This document shows, piece by piece, positions 24,541 through 35,728 of a DNA stretch of 64,000 nt. Made by a program: the position numbers and the translations under genes. The stretch's first letter is position 1; each line of letters opens with the position of its first letter. This stretch comes from Aurantimonas sp. 22II-16-19i. GTDB lineage: Bacteria; Pseudomonadota; Alphaproteobacteria; Rhizobiales; Rhizobiaceae. The notes beneath the pieces were generated by a model that saw only the letters and a program-made list of their open reading frames with translations, had not been told where the DNA came from and did no database searches. The DNA lies in the NCBI RefSeq assembly GCF_002088275.1, contig NZ_AQQS01000004.1, forward strand, positions 145,988 to 209,987, given 5' to 3'.

Positions 24541-24634
24541 GGTCCGCGAACGCTGCGTCTCCTTGCCGGGCTAGAATTGCCGCTACCTGTGATCGACGAG
24601 GGACCGCCGCTGGCGGTCCGGACATGATCGAAGG

Positions 24635-25651
24635 ATGACAGCGATGAAAGCCATCACACTTGCCAAGCCGGGCGGTCTCGACCGCCTGTCCCTCGTCGAC
24701 ATGGCGGATCCCGGCGCGCCGGGACCGGGGGAGATCCGCGTGCGCATCCGGGCGAGCTCGCTGAACTATCACGACTACGGCGTCGTCTCCGGCAACATGC
24801 CGACCGAGGATGGTCGCATCCCGATGTCCGACGGGGCCGGCGAGGTCGAGGCGGTGGGCGAGGGCGTCACCGAGTTCGCGGTGGGCGACCACGTCGTCTC
24901 CGGCTTCTTCCCGCTGTGGCAGGACGGCGAGGCCGCCGTCGCCGACTTCAAGACGACGCCGGGCGACGGTGTCGACGGCTATGCCCGCGAATTCGTGGTG
25001 CGGCCGGCGACGTGGTTCACCCATGCGCCGAAGGGCTACAGCCATGCCGAGGCGGCGACGCTGACGACGGCGGGGCTGACGGCGTGGCGGGCGCTCTGCG
25101 TCGACGGCGGCCTGAAGGCCGGCGACACAGTGCTGACGCTGGGCACCGGCGGCGTCTCGATCTTCGCGCTGCAGCTCGCCAAGGCGATGGGCGCCCGCGT
25201 CATCTCGACCTCATCCTCGGACGCGAAGCTGGAGACGCTGACGCGCCTCGGCGCCGACCACGTCATCAACTACAAGAGCAACCCGGAATGGGGAAAGACG
25301 GTCCGCGAGCTGACAGGCGGCCGCGGCGCCGACATCGTCGTCGAGGTCGGCGGTCCGGCGACGCTCGGCCAGTCGATCACCGCCTGCCGGATCGCCGGCC
25401 ACATCGCGCTGATCGGCGTCCTCACCGGCCGCTCCGGCGAGGTGCCGACCGCCGCGCTGATGGCGCGCCAGCAGAGGCTGCAGGGCCTCATCGTCGGCAA
25501 CCGCACGCACCAGACGGATTTCGTCCGGGCGCTCGAGGCGACAGGCGTCAAGCCGGTGATCGATCGGACCTTCCCGCTTGCCGAGATCGCCGACGCGTTC
25601 CGGCACGAGGAGTCGGGCCAGCATTTCGGCAAGATCTGCCTGGAGGTCTGA
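24635..25651 (+). CDS. NAD(P)-dependent MDR-family alcohol dehydrogenase / quinone oxidoreductase
   Basis: A 338-residue medium-chain dehydrogenase/reductase. The GroES-like catalytic domain (MKAITLAKPGG, SSLNYHDYGVVSG, MSDGAGEVEAVGEGV) precedes a Rossmann domain with VLTLGTGGVSIFALQLAKAMGARVI and the tail KICLEV. The catalytic zinc cysteine of true alcohol dehydrogenases (usually GHE with Cys) is replaced in LNYHDY and SDGAGEV, so a zinc-free reductase is more likely. Substrate unknown. Starting codons MTAMKAI at 24635 or the second Met are both possible. It follows the amt terminator and is transcribed alone. Confidence 0.85.
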   Translation: MTAMKAITLAKPGGLDRLSLVDMADPGAPGPGEIRVRIRASSLNYHDYGVVSGNMPTEDGRIPMSDGAGEVEAVGEGVTEFAVGDHVVSGFFPLWQDGEAAVADFKTTPGDGVDGYAREFVVRPATWFTHAPKGYSHAEAATLTTAGLTAWRALCVDGGLKAGDTVLTLGTGGVSIFALQLAKAMGARVISTSSSDAKLETLTRLGADHVINYKSNPEWGKTVRELTGGRGADIVVEVGGPATLGQSITACRIAGHIALIGVLTGRSGEVPTAALMARQQRLQGLIVGNRTHQTDFVRALEATGVKPVIDRTFPLAEIADAFRHEESGQHFGKICLEV

Positions 25652-25751
25652 GGGAAGGGGGGCGCCGCCCGGTGGTGTTGGGGCGGGAGATTGGCGGCCC
25701 CGGCGTGCGCCGCGGCAGCTCGCCCCTTCTGCCCGCCCTTCGATATACTCA

Positions 25752-25771
25752 GGAGGGCAGAGGGGGGTGCC
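25752..25771. repeat. Partial copy of the inverted-repeat element found at 56.2 and 61.0 kb
   Basis: AGGGCAGAGGGGGGTGC matches the outer arm of the long inverted repeats at 56197-56374 and 60992-61168, but the rest of the element is missing. It lies next to the end of a decayed gene, which suggests that element insertion or recombination removed flanking sequence. Confidence 0.6.
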
Positions 25772-25837
25772 TCGGCGCTGCGCATCCGGCTGGCCTCTTC
25801 CACAACCGGAAGCCCGGCGAGCGCCTACACCCCGACA

Positions 25838-26115
25838 TCGCTTCCTCGACGCCGCGGTTGATCGGCCAGATGTTGACCGGATAGGCGGTGAGGAAGCCGC
25901 ATACCATCGCGATCTGCATCATGAACCGGAACTCGGCGCTGTTCACTTCCAGGCTGGCGCCGAGCCGCGAGGCGAAGATCCAGACATGAGCGAGCGCCAG
26001 GAAGCCGGACATGCCGATCTGTCAGTCGGTGAGCGACAGCGTGTCCGCCTTCAGCGCCGCGATGATCCCCTGAGGGGCAGGCCGCGCCGACGGCGAGCCA
26101 GACGATCGCGAGACG
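25838..26115 (-). pseudogene. Decayed DUF4396 membrane protein gene (C-terminal remnant)
   Basis: On the minus strand the fragments LAIVWLAVGAAC, IIAALKADTLSLT, QIGMSGFLALAHVWIFAS and SAEFRFMMQIAMVCGFLTAYPVNIW follow each other as in the DUF4396 domain. They are split by a frameshift near 26090 and by an in-frame TGA (after LSLTD, near 26022). The N-terminal half is absent. The remnant ends beside a partial repeat element. Intact family members are integral membrane proteins with histidine-rich sites, of unknown role. Clearly not functional. Confidence 0.75.
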
Positions 26116-26421
26116 ATGGAGCCGGCGGCAATCACGTCGCACCTCCGGAACATCCTGGCGGATGGGAATCGGTGCTGTGACCTCTTCAAACGACGAAGCC
26201 CCGCGCTCAGTGCGACCGGGAAGGGTCGTATGGGCAGCGGGGCAGATCTTCGTGCGGCGAGGCCTCTGGGGTCTCGTCAAGGCGCCGCTCGTTCGGCCGG
26301 ACCGATCCGCCTTGAGACCAAGGGCGAATGACAGAAGGGCGAATCACGGCGGCAGCCGGAGGTTCCGTCAGCCAGGCGGACCGTTCACGGTCCCGTGCCC
26401 GGCATTGCGGACGGAGCGGTC

Positions 26422-26673
26422 TTAGCGGGCGGCGCCGGGAGCGGCGGGAACGCGGCGCTTCGGGCCGGGCAGCAGGCCCTCGCGCTGCGCCTGCTTGCGG
26501 GCGAGCTTGCGCGAGCGACGGATCGCCTGCTGCTTCTCGCGGGCGCGGCGCTCGGAGGGCTTCTCATAGGCGCGGCGCGCCTTCATCTCACGGAAGACAC
26601 CCTCGCGCTGCAGCTTCTTCTTCAGCGCGCGCAGGGCCTGGTCTACATTGTTGTCTCGAACGTCGACTTTCAA
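26422..26673 (-). CDS. rpsU: 30S ribosomal protein S21
   Basis: An 83-residue small-subunit protein located near the anti-Shine-Dalgarno region of 16S rRNA. The core [40 protein letters not shown] is the standard S21 sequence. The arginine-rich C-terminus is longer than in gammaproteobacteria, as is normal in Hyphomicrobiales. Several rpsU paralogues per genome are common in this order. It is transcribed alone, with a long non-coding stretch upstream. Confidence 0.96.
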   Translation of the reverse strand: MKVDVRDNNVDQALRALKKKLQREGVFREMKARRAYEKPSERRAREKQQAIRRSRKLARKQAQREGLLPGPKRRVPAAPGAAR

Positions 26674-27344
26674 AGCGACTCCCTCTCTTCATCCACGACA
26701 GGAGCGCCGCGGCGACTGCCGGCAGGCTCCGGTTCCGATTGAACACGAAAGCCGATGCCGGTTCCGGCACCGCAGAGCTTCCGCGCCACGCTCATTCCTC
26801 GGCAAGTGCCCGGCCCTTCGGCCAATGCCCGTTGCCTGGACGTTCTTTCGAACGCCCGTACCTCGGCTCGCTCTGCCTCTTGCAGGGGAGCAACGACGTC
26901 CTGCCATCGCTGGCGGGTCGATCGCACCGCCGGCCCGGTCAAGTCGGGCGAAGGATGTCCTTCGCCGTCGCCGGGTCGAGAGCTTCCCGAAACGGATGTT
27001 CGCCTCCCGCCCTGGTCGTCTGATCCAGGAGGTCGGCGGAACGGGAATGCCCGGTGTATCGAAGCGTCTGGCACGCTGCGTCGCGCCGGCAGGCGTGGCA
27101 TCGAGCGTGTCAAAGCAAGACCATGGTGGCCCATATAGGGCAAATCGCCGGCAACCGCAAATGCCGATCCGCAATCGCGGCCCCGGCCGCTGATCCCCGC
27201 AAGGGCAGGCGGCATGACCGTCCGGGGCGGCGTTCCGGCCGCGCCGCGGGCCGCGGGGTCGGGATCCGTCCGCGACCCCAATCGCGCCATTCGATGCCGC
27301 CCGATGCCGTTCGCTGGCGCTTGCCGCCGCTCGATTCGCCGCGA
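26674..27344. other. Long intergenic region between rpsU and the P450 gene
   Basis: About 670 bp. Frames on both strands are open by virtue of GC content but have proline/arginine/glycine-rich translations with no family resemblance. The rpsU promoter must lie in the 3' half (as written). CTTTGACACG near 27100 (minus strand) resembles a -35 element, but no convincing -10 follows. I see nothing else. Confidence 0.5.
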
Positions 27345-28745
27345 TCAGTGCCGGCGCGAGATCCGCATCGGCAGGCCGCCATCCGGCTGCACGGTGATGC
27401 GCTGCACGACTTCGGGTGCCGCGCGGCCGGTGTAGTCGAAGCGCAGGTCCTTCAACAGGAGCGCGAGGGCGATGACGGCCTCCTGGATGGCGAAGCTCGC
27501 GCCGATGCAGACCCGCGGGCCGACGCCGAAGGGCAGGTACTGGTAGCGGTCGATCCTGTCGCGGTTCTCGGGCAGGAAGCGCGCCGGCATGAAATGGTCC
27601 GGCCGGTCCCACAGCATCTCGTGGCGATGCACCAGCCACGGCATGACCAGGAGCGTCGCGCCGGCGGGAATGTCGATGTCTCCCACCTTGTCGGCCGCAA
27701 GCGCCGTGCGGTTGAGCGAGGGGGCGGGCGGGTAGAGCCGCATCGCCTCCTCGAAGGCGGCCTTGGTGTGGACCAGCCTGTCGGCCCACTGGCTCGGATG
27801 GGTCAGCGTCGGCAGGACCTCGTCGATCTCCCTTTCCACCAGCGCCCGCTCCTCGGGCGCCTGGCTGAGGAGATAGAGCGTCCAGGCGAGCGACCGCGCC
27901 GTGGTCTCGTGGCCGGCGCCGATGAAGGTGATGATGTTGTCCTCGATCTCCTCGCTCGACAGGCCCTCGGCCCTGATCAGGAGGGTCAGGAGGTCGTGGG
28001 GCGTGCCGTCCGGATCCCGGGCGATCTTGGCGCGGCGCTTCTCGATCGTCTCGGCGATGAGGCCGCGGAAATAGTTCATCGACTTGCGGCCGCGAAGCCG
28101 CCTGAGCCGCGGCAGGAAGGCCGGCGCGTTGAGGAGGTCGAGGGGATCGACGCGCCCCATCGAGCCGAGGAAGTCGCGGGTGGAGCGGGCGAAGCCTTCC
28201 GGCTCGGAGGCGATGTCGCCGGAAAACAGCGTCTCCTGCAGGATGTCGAAGGTCAGGAGCGTCATCTCGTGGGAAGCATCGACGGTGGAGCCGACGCGCT
28301 TCTCCAGCCCTTGCGCAAACAGCGCCGAGCGGGCCTGCATCTGCTCGGTGAAGCCGGAAATGTGGCGGGGCGTGAACACCGGGGCGATCGCCTTGCGGGT
28401 CCGCCGCCAGAGTTCGCCCTCGGCGGTGAGCAGCCCGTCGCGCAGCAGCGGCCGCAGGATGCGCTGGCGCAGCGGCTGCATCACGTAGTTCCGGGCGTTC
28501 TCCACCAGGCAGTGGCGGATGCCCGCCGGATCGTTGACGACGATGTTCGGCACGCCGAGCCAGGCGCCGCGGATATAGGGCTCCTTGAAGGCGCGCGTTC
28601 CCCAGATCTCGATGGGATTGCGCGAGGCGGTGCGGATGAAGCTGGCAAAGCCGAGCGGCTTGGAATGCGGCACCGGGGCCGGGGCACGGAACGGCCTGGC
28701 GCCGGCCGATGCGACGGGCGCGGGAACTGGAATGGTGTTCGACAT
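27345..28745 (-). CDS. Cytochrome P450
   Basis: A 466-residue haem-thiolate monooxygenase of the CYP4/CYP102-like bacterial group. The I-helix motif is FIGAGHETTARS, the K-helix ExxR is AAFEEAMRLYPP, and the haem loop is FGVGPRVCIGAS with C413 as thiolate ligand. There is no N-terminal membrane anchor, only a proline-rich leader (SNTIPVPAPVAS), so it is soluble and needs separate redox partners, none of which are adjacent. The start MSNTIPV at 28745 was preferred over one 29 codons upstream because AAGG lies before it and the upstream segment is arginine-rich junk. Substrate unknown; an acyl-CoA thioesterase follows upstream on the same strand, about 200 bp away. Confidence 0.93.
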   Translation of the reverse strand: MSNTIPVPAPVASAGARPFRAPAPVPHSKPLGFASFIRTASRNPIEIWGTRAFKEPYIRGAWLGVPNIVVNDPAGIRHCLVENARNYVMQPLRQRILRPLLRDGLLTAEGELWRRTRKAIAPVFTPRHISGFTEQMQARSALFAQGLEKRVGSTVDASHEMTLLTFDILQETLFSGDIASEPEGFARSTRDFLGSMGRVDPLDLLNAPAFLPRLRRLRGRKSMNYFRGLIAETIEKRRAKIARDPDGTPHDLLTLLIRAEGLSSEEIEDNIITFIGAGHETTARSLAWTLYLLSQAPEERALVEREIDEVLPTLTHPSQWADRLVHTKAAFEEAMRLYPPAPSLNRTALAADKVGDIDIPAGATLLVMPWLVHRHEMLWDRPDHFMPARFLPENRDRIDRYQYLPFGVGPRVCIGASFAIQEAVIALALLLKDLRFDYTGRAAPEVVQRITVQPDGGLPMRISRRH

Positions 28746-28941
28746 GGCCTTGCGCCTCGCGGGTGATGGACGGTGCCGCCGGTCTTCACGGCATCGGGCG
28801 CCGCGAGCCATGCCGGCGGGCTCGCCGCTCATATGGGTGGCGAGGGCACGGGCGTCGAGGAAGAGATCGTCGCAGGTCGAAACGTCCCACCGGCGGCGCT
28901 CGGGTGGGATGGGCGCCGGTGCGGCGGTGCCGGTCCGCGTC

Positions 28942-29400
28942 TCAGCCGGCCGCGTCCTCCGCTGCCGGTTCCCCGGCGATCATGCGGGCGGCGAGCTTTG
29001 CCCGCATCCCCTCCGGCAGCGGCGTCGAGCGGCGCGTCGTCTCGTCCATCAGCACGATCACGCTTTCGGCGCTGGCGCAGATCCGGCCGTTCTGGAACAG
29101 CGCCTGGCGCAGCCGGATCGAGCTGTTGCCGATCGCCGCGACTCCGGTTCCGATCTCGACCTCGCCCGGCCAGTTCACCTCGCGCCGGAAGTCGATCGTC
29201 ACCCTGGCGATGACGAAGGCCTTGCCTTCCGGCGGCGGCACGTCGCCGGCATGCAGCATCTCCACCCGGCCGGTCTCGAAGAAGGTCGAATAGACGGCGT
29301 TGTTGACATGGCCCTGACGGTCGGTATCGCCGTAACGCAGCTTGTCGGTGGTCCGTGCGGGAAAGTCCTCGAGGCTCGGCGCGTCCTTCGTCATCGGCAT
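28942..29400 (-). CDS. Acyl-CoA thioesterase, hotdog fold (4HBT type)
   Basis: A 152-residue single-hotdog protein. The motif RYGDTDRQGHVNNAVYSTFFE carries the aspartate (TDRQGHVNN) that is catalytic in the 4-hydroxybenzoyl-CoA thioesterase/YbgC/FadM group. The rest (VTIDFRREVNWPGEVEIGT, SSIRLRQALFQNG) fits the fold. It likely hydrolyses short or medium acyl-CoAs in the cytosol. It lies head-to-head with gyrB and upstream of the P450 gene; a joint role with the P450 is only a possibility. Confidence 0.88.
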   Translation of the reverse strand: MPMTKDAPSLEDFPARTTDKLRYGDTDRQGHVNNAVYSTFFETGRVEMLHAGDVPPPEGKAFVIARVTIDFRREVNWPGEVEIGTGVAAIGNSSIRLRQALFQNGRICASAESVIVLMDETTRRSTPLPEGMRAKLAARMIAGEPAAEDAAG

Positions 29401-29441
29401 CCTTTCGCGATATTGGCGCGGCGCAATCTCCGGGAGGATAG

Positions 29442-32021
<2,580 letters not shown>

Positions 32022-32045
32022 GACAAGCGGTGTGGCGACGCTGAG

Positions 32046-32066
32046 AACCCCGACTCAACAGGGGTT
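32046..32066 (+). terminator. Hairpin after gyrB
   Basis: AACCCC and GGGGTT pair around a 9-base loop, 25 bp downstream of the gyrB stop codon, followed by GGTGTCT. It is a modest stem without a real T-tract, so terminator function is plausible but not strong. Confidence 0.4.
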
Positions 32067-32333
32067 GGTGTCTGACTCGGATCCCGAAGAATGTTGACTC
32101 GCGAGCTGCCCGTCACGGGTGAGCCCGCGGTCGACCATTGCATTTCTGCCCGGCGCGGTGGGGATCTTTCGCAAGCTCTTCCGTCCGTTCACACGCTCGT
32201 ATTCACCGGCTTGCGAAAGCCAGCGATCGGCATCTTCCAAGAGGTGACGATCTGAGGGGCCGCGCCGGCCCCTGCATGCCTCACCGCATCATGGTGAGTT
32301 CGCAGGGGGCAAGCCAGCGCGAGGTGTCGAGGC
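32067..32333. other. Intergenic region between gyrB and the SDR gene
   Basis: The convergent spacer after gyrB contains no recognisable gene. Translations (for example MEDADRWLSQAGEYERVN on the minus strand) have no family resemblance that I can name. A GGGCC..GGCCC-type short hairpin lies near 32257-32275. Confidence 0.45.
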
Positions 32334-33050
32334 TCAGAACGTGGCCTTGCCGATCGAGGCGCCGCCGTCGACATGGAGGGTCTGGCCGGTGATGAAGCCG
32401 GCGCCTTCGGACAGGAGGAAGGCGATGGCGGCGGCGATCTCGTCCGGCTGGCCGAAGCGGCCCATCGGGACGCCGGCGAGATAGCGGCGCTCGCCGTCGC
32501 TGCCGGGGGCGTTGTTGGCGCGGAACAGCTCCGTCTCGGTCGGTCCGGGCGAGACGGCATTGACGGTGATGCCGGTGGTCGCGAGTTCGAGAGCCCAGCT
32601 CCGGGAGAAGCTGACGAGGGCGGCCTTGGCCGCGGCATAGGCGGTCCGCTCGACGGATCCGAGGACCGTCAGGCTGGAGATGTTGACGATCCGTCCCCAG
32701 CCTCGCTCGCGCATGCCGGGCAGCAGCGCCTGCGCGGCCAGGAGCGCGGGATGCAGGTTGACCCGCATTACCTCCTCGAGCGCGGCGAGTTCGACCGCGC
32801 CGAGCCGTTGCGGCCGCACGAGGCCGACATTGTTGACGACGCCGTCGAAGCGAAAGCGCGCGGTCAGATCCGCCAGGATCCGGTCGGTCGCATGCGGGTC
32901 GGCGAGATCGACGGCAACGAGCGTGCCGGGAAAGCTCGACGCGGCGCCGCGCGCCAGGCCGACGACGTGATGGCCAACCCCATCGAGACGGCGCGCAAGC
33001 GCCAGGCCGATGCCCTTGCCGGCGCCGGTGAGAAGGAAGGTCCGGGACAT
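32334..33050 (-). CDS. Short-chain dehydrogenase/reductase
   Basis: A 238-residue classical SDR. The cofactor motif is TGAGKGIG (residues 8-15), NNVG follows in VVNNVGLVRP, and the catalytic Ser-Tyr-Lys are in NISSLTVLGSVERTAYAAAKAAL. The end GQTLHVDGGASIG is standard for the family. An arginine and no acidic residue after beta-2 (LARGAAS) suggest NADP preference. It is the distal gene of a group (GST, peroxiredoxin-like, SDR) that is divergent from a LysR regulator, so a role in detoxification or stress metabolism is likely. Substrate unknown. Confidence 0.92.
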   Translation of the reverse strand: MSRTFLLTGAGKGIGLALARRLDGVGHHVVGLARGAASSFPGTLVAVDLADPHATDRILADLTARFRFDGVVNNVGLVRPQRLGAVELAALEEVMRVNLHPALLAAQALLPGMRERGWGRIVNISSLTVLGSVERTAYAAAKAALVSFSRSWALELATTGITVNAVSPGPTETELFRANNAPGSDGERRYLAGVPMGRFGQPDEIAAAIAFLLSEGAGFITGQTLHVDGGASIGKATF

Positions 33051-33113
33051 GAAGGCCTCGCGAAATGAGCCCCGCCGCCGGAGCGACCAGCGACCAGCGG
33101 CCGGGGCAACTGG

Positions 33114-33794
33114 TCAGGCGGCGGCAGTGGCGGCGGCGGCGCGGCGAAGGGCCGGCAGCATGTCCTCGGGCTCGGGGCGCCTTGTATAGTCCGGGTTGAC
33201 CTCGCCATAGAGGATCGTGCCGTCCTGGCCGACGACGTAGCGGGCCGGCATCGGCAGCGTCCAGCTCGGGTCGCCGTTGAAGGTCGGCAGCTCGTTCTTC
33301 AGGCTCTTGTAGAGATCGACGAGATAGTCCGGCAGCGCGAAGCGCAGGCCGAATGCGGCGGCCACGTCGTTGTGCGGGTCCGACAGGATCGGGAAGCCGA
33401 GTTCGTTCTGGCGCACCGACTTGCGGCTGTTCGCCGCCGTCTGCGGCGAGATCGCGACGAGGCTCGCGCCGAGTGCTTCGAACTCGGGCAGGGCCGCCTG
33501 GAGCGCCTGCAGCTCCATGTTGCAGTAGGGGCACCAGACGCCGCGATAGAAGCTGATGACCAGCGGCCCCTTCGCCAGGAGATCGGCCGAGGAAACCGGC
33601 TGGTGGTCGGGGTCCTGCAGCGTGAAGGCGGGTGCCTCGTCGCCGGCCTTGAGCGCACGGGCGGCAGCGCCGCTGGCGACCAGTTCGGCGGTCGTGCGGC
33701 GCATCGTCTCGATCACGGCGGGCGGCACGGTGTAGGGCGGCTTGCCCGCTTCGAAGTCGGCCTTGAAGGCGTCGAGCCTGGCTTGAAGGGTCAT
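33114..33794 (-). CDS. AhpC/TSA-type peroxiredoxin-like protein
   Basis: A 226-residue thioredoxin-fold protein. A helical leader (MTLQARLDAFKADFEAGKPP) precedes the redox domain with APAFTLQDPDHQPVSS and the active-site motif GVWCPYCNMELQAL, a CxxC-type pair in place of the single peroxidatic TxxC of typical peroxiredoxins. YVVGQDGTILYGEVNPDYT ends the fold. Such AhpC/TSA proteins are usually peroxidases or thiol oxidoreductases of the cytosol. There is no signal peptide. The start at 33794 begins at the family-typical leader. It lies between GST and SDR genes on the same strand. Confidence 0.9.
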   Translation of the reverse strand: MTLQARLDAFKADFEAGKPPYTVPPAVIETMRRTTAELVASGAAARALKAGDEAPAFTLQDPDHQPVSSADLLAKGPLVISFYRGVWCPYCNMELQALQAALPEFEALGASLVAISPQTAANSRKSVRQNELGFPILSDPHNDVAAAFGLRFALPDYLVDLYKSLKNELPTFNGDPSWTLPMPARYVVGQDGTILYGEVNPDYTRRPEPEDMLPALRRAAAATAAA

Positions 33795-33900
33795 GACATG
33801 TCTCCGGGAATCGGGTTGGCAAGGGGAAAAGGACAGCTCTCGGGCGCCGCCGGGCGGCAGCATCGGGCGGCGATCCGGCATGCGACGCCGGAACGCCGGC

Positions 33901-34521
33901 TCAGGCGGCTGGCACAAGCGCGTCGACGCGGGCGAGGGCGCGCCGGACGGCGGGCCGCGCCTCGATCTCGGCGTACCAGCGGGCGACGTTGGGCGCATCG
34001 TCCAGCCCGACACCGGCGAATTCGCGCCGCCAGAGCCAGCCGAAATGCGCGATGTCGGCGATGGTGAAGGCGTCGCCGGCGGCGAAGCGACGCGCCGCCA
34101 GCACGCCGTCGAACACGGACACGGTGCGCCGGGCTTCGCTGGAGAAGCGCTCGATGGCGATCGGCTGCGGCTCGGCGGCAAGGCGCTGGAAGAAGCCGGC
34201 CTGGCCGAAGGCCGGGCCGAGCCCCGAGGCGTGGAAGAAGAGCTGCTCGAACACCCGCGCCCGGTCCTCGCCGGAGGCAGGCAGCAGTCGGCCGGTCTTC
34301 TCGGCGAGATGCACCAGGATCGCCGCGGACTCGCTCAGAACGAGATCGCCATCGACCAGCACCGGAACCTTGGCGTTCGGGTTGAGCGCGACGAATTCGG
34401 GCGCCTTCTGTTCGCCCTTGCGCACATTGATGCCGTGAAGGGCGTAGTCGAGGTCCAGTTCTTCCAGCGCGATCGGCACCTTGATGCTGTTGGGCGTGGC
34501 GAAGGCATAGACGTCAAGCAT
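33901..34521 (-). CDS. Glutathione S-transferase
   Basis: A 206-residue GST. The thioredoxin-like N-domain (MLDVYAFATPNSIKVPIALEEL, NPNAKVPVLVDGD with the cis-proline, LSESAAILVHLAEK) binds glutathione. The C-domain is all-helical with FTIADIAHFGWLWR (N-capping motif). The pattern resembles the YfcG/Ure2-like nu-class, which often acts as a disulfide reductase. The first gene of the leftward group that runs away from a LysR regulator; the probable operator lies in the 212-bp divergent spacer. AGGA lies before the ATG. Confidence 0.92.
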   Translation of the reverse strand: MLDVYAFATPNSIKVPIALEELDLDYALHGINVRKGEQKAPEFVALNPNAKVPVLVDGDLVLSESAAILVHLAEKTGRLLPASGEDRARVFEQLFFHASGLGPAFGQAGFFQRLAAEPQPIAIERFSSEARRTVSVFDGVLAARRFAAGDAFTIADIAHFGWLWRREFAGVGLDDAPNVARWYAEIEARPAVRRALARVDALVPAA

Positions 34522-34701
34522 GGTCGTGTCCTGTGAGAGGCAACCCGGTCCGAAGGATCGCCGCGGCCGGCGAGCGACGTGCGCAGGTGGTCTGCATTGG
34601 CCGCATCGGCTCGCTCGCTTGGGCTCCGGCTGATCCGAAGGCGTGGGAAAGAGATGCCGCGCTTGCGCTCGACAGGGCAGACGGCTCCGGGCGATAACGC
34701 T

Positions 34702-34718
34702 CATTCCCAGATGGAATG
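34702..34718. promoter_or_regulatory. Candidate LysR-type operator
   Basis: CATTCC-CAGAT-GGAATG is a perfect 6-bp inverted repeat with a 5-base centre, containing the T-N11-A pattern of LysR regulators. It lies in the spacer between the GST gene and the lysR gene, 16 bp before the lysR start codon, where autoregulation would occur. Confidence 0.5.
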
Positions 34719-34733
34719 GCCGGTGAGGACAGA

Positions 34734-35630
34734 GTGGACCGATACCAGGCGATGAAGACCTTCATACGGGTGGTGGAGACGGGGTCGTTTTCCGCCGCGG
34801 CACGCCTGCTCGATGTGGGCCAGCCTGCCGTCTCCAAGACCATCGCCCAGTTGGAGGAGCACTTGCAGGTGAGGTTGCTCATCCGCTCGACCCATGGGCT
34901 GACGCCGACCGAGGCGGGCCTGCGCTTTCATGAGCGCGCCAAGTCCGCCATCCAGGAAGCCGACGAAGCCGAGCTTGCGGCGAGAGGCGCAGGCGCAGGC
35001 CTCACCGGCCGTCTGCGCGTGTCTGCGGCGACCACCTTCGCACGGCTTCACATCGTGCCGCTGCTGCCGCGCTTTCTCGAACAGCACCCCGGGCTCGAGA
35101 TCGACGTCATCCTCGACGATCGCCTGATCGACCTCGTTGCCGAGGGCGTCGACCTGTCGCTGCGCATGGGCGCTCTGCCCGATTCCTCTGCCGTCGCGCG
35201 CAGGCTGGCGACGGGCGGTCGCTCGGTGGTCGCGACGCCGGCCTATCTCGCGCGGGCCGGCACGCCGCAAAGCCCGGCCGATCTCGCCGGCCATGAGGCC
35301 GTGATCTACAGCCAGCTCCCGCATGTCTGGTCGTTCACCCGGGAGGGGACCGAGGCTTCGGTCTCGGTGCGGGGCCGCGTCCGCGTGAGCGCGGCCGAGG
35401 GGCTGCGCGCCGCGGTGCTCGCCCACATCGGCCTGACGATCACGTCCGACTGGATGTTCGGGCCGGAGCTGGCGACCGGCGCCGTGCGCCGCGTGCTGGA
35501 AGACTGGGCCCTGCCGCCGCTCGACCTCTGGGCCGTGTTTCCGGCCGGGCGCATGGCCAGCGCAAAGGCGCGCGTGTTCGCGAGCTTCGTGCAAGAGACG
35601 ATGGCCGCCGGCCATTCCGGCGTGGCATAA
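34734..35630 (+). CDS. LysR-family transcriptional regulator
   Basis: A 298-residue regulator. The N-terminal winged helix (YQAMKTFIRVVETGSFSAAARLLDVGQPAVSKTI, then STHGLTPTEAGLRFHERA) is followed by the periplasmic-binding-like effector domain (GRLRVSAATTFARLHIVPLLP). I chose GTG at 34734 with GAGGA upstream, giving the usual start (V/M)DRYQAMKTF. It is divergent from gst-prx-sdr and should control those genes. The effector is unknown. The regulator resembles those next to GST or SDR genes in other proteobacteria. Confidence 0.93.
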   Translation: MDRYQAMKTFIRVVETGSFSAAARLLDVGQPAVSKTIAQLEEHLQVRLLIRSTHGLTPTEAGLRFHERAKSAIQEADEAELAARGAGAGLTGRLRVSAATTFARLHIVPLLPRFLEQHPGLEIDVILDDRLIDLVAEGVDLSLRMGALPDSSAVARRLATGGRSVVATPAYLARAGTPQSPADLAGHEAVIYSQLPHVWSFTREGTEASVSVRGRVRVSAAEGLRAAVLAHIGLTITSDWMFGPELATGAVRRVLEDWALPPLDLWAVFPAGRMASAKARVFASFVQETMAAGHSGVA

Positions 35631-35728
35631 GCCTTATCGCCGCGCGCCGTCCTCCGTCCCGCCGACCGACAGTCTAGCTGATCGTCACGCCGCCACTTCC
35701 GGCAGGCTCCAGATCGAGGATCGGCATC

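Noticed and set aside
23093..25045. 650-codon minus-strand frame across amtB and the MDR gene
   Set aside because: Histidine/aspartate/arginine-rich shadow of two clear genes on the other strand.
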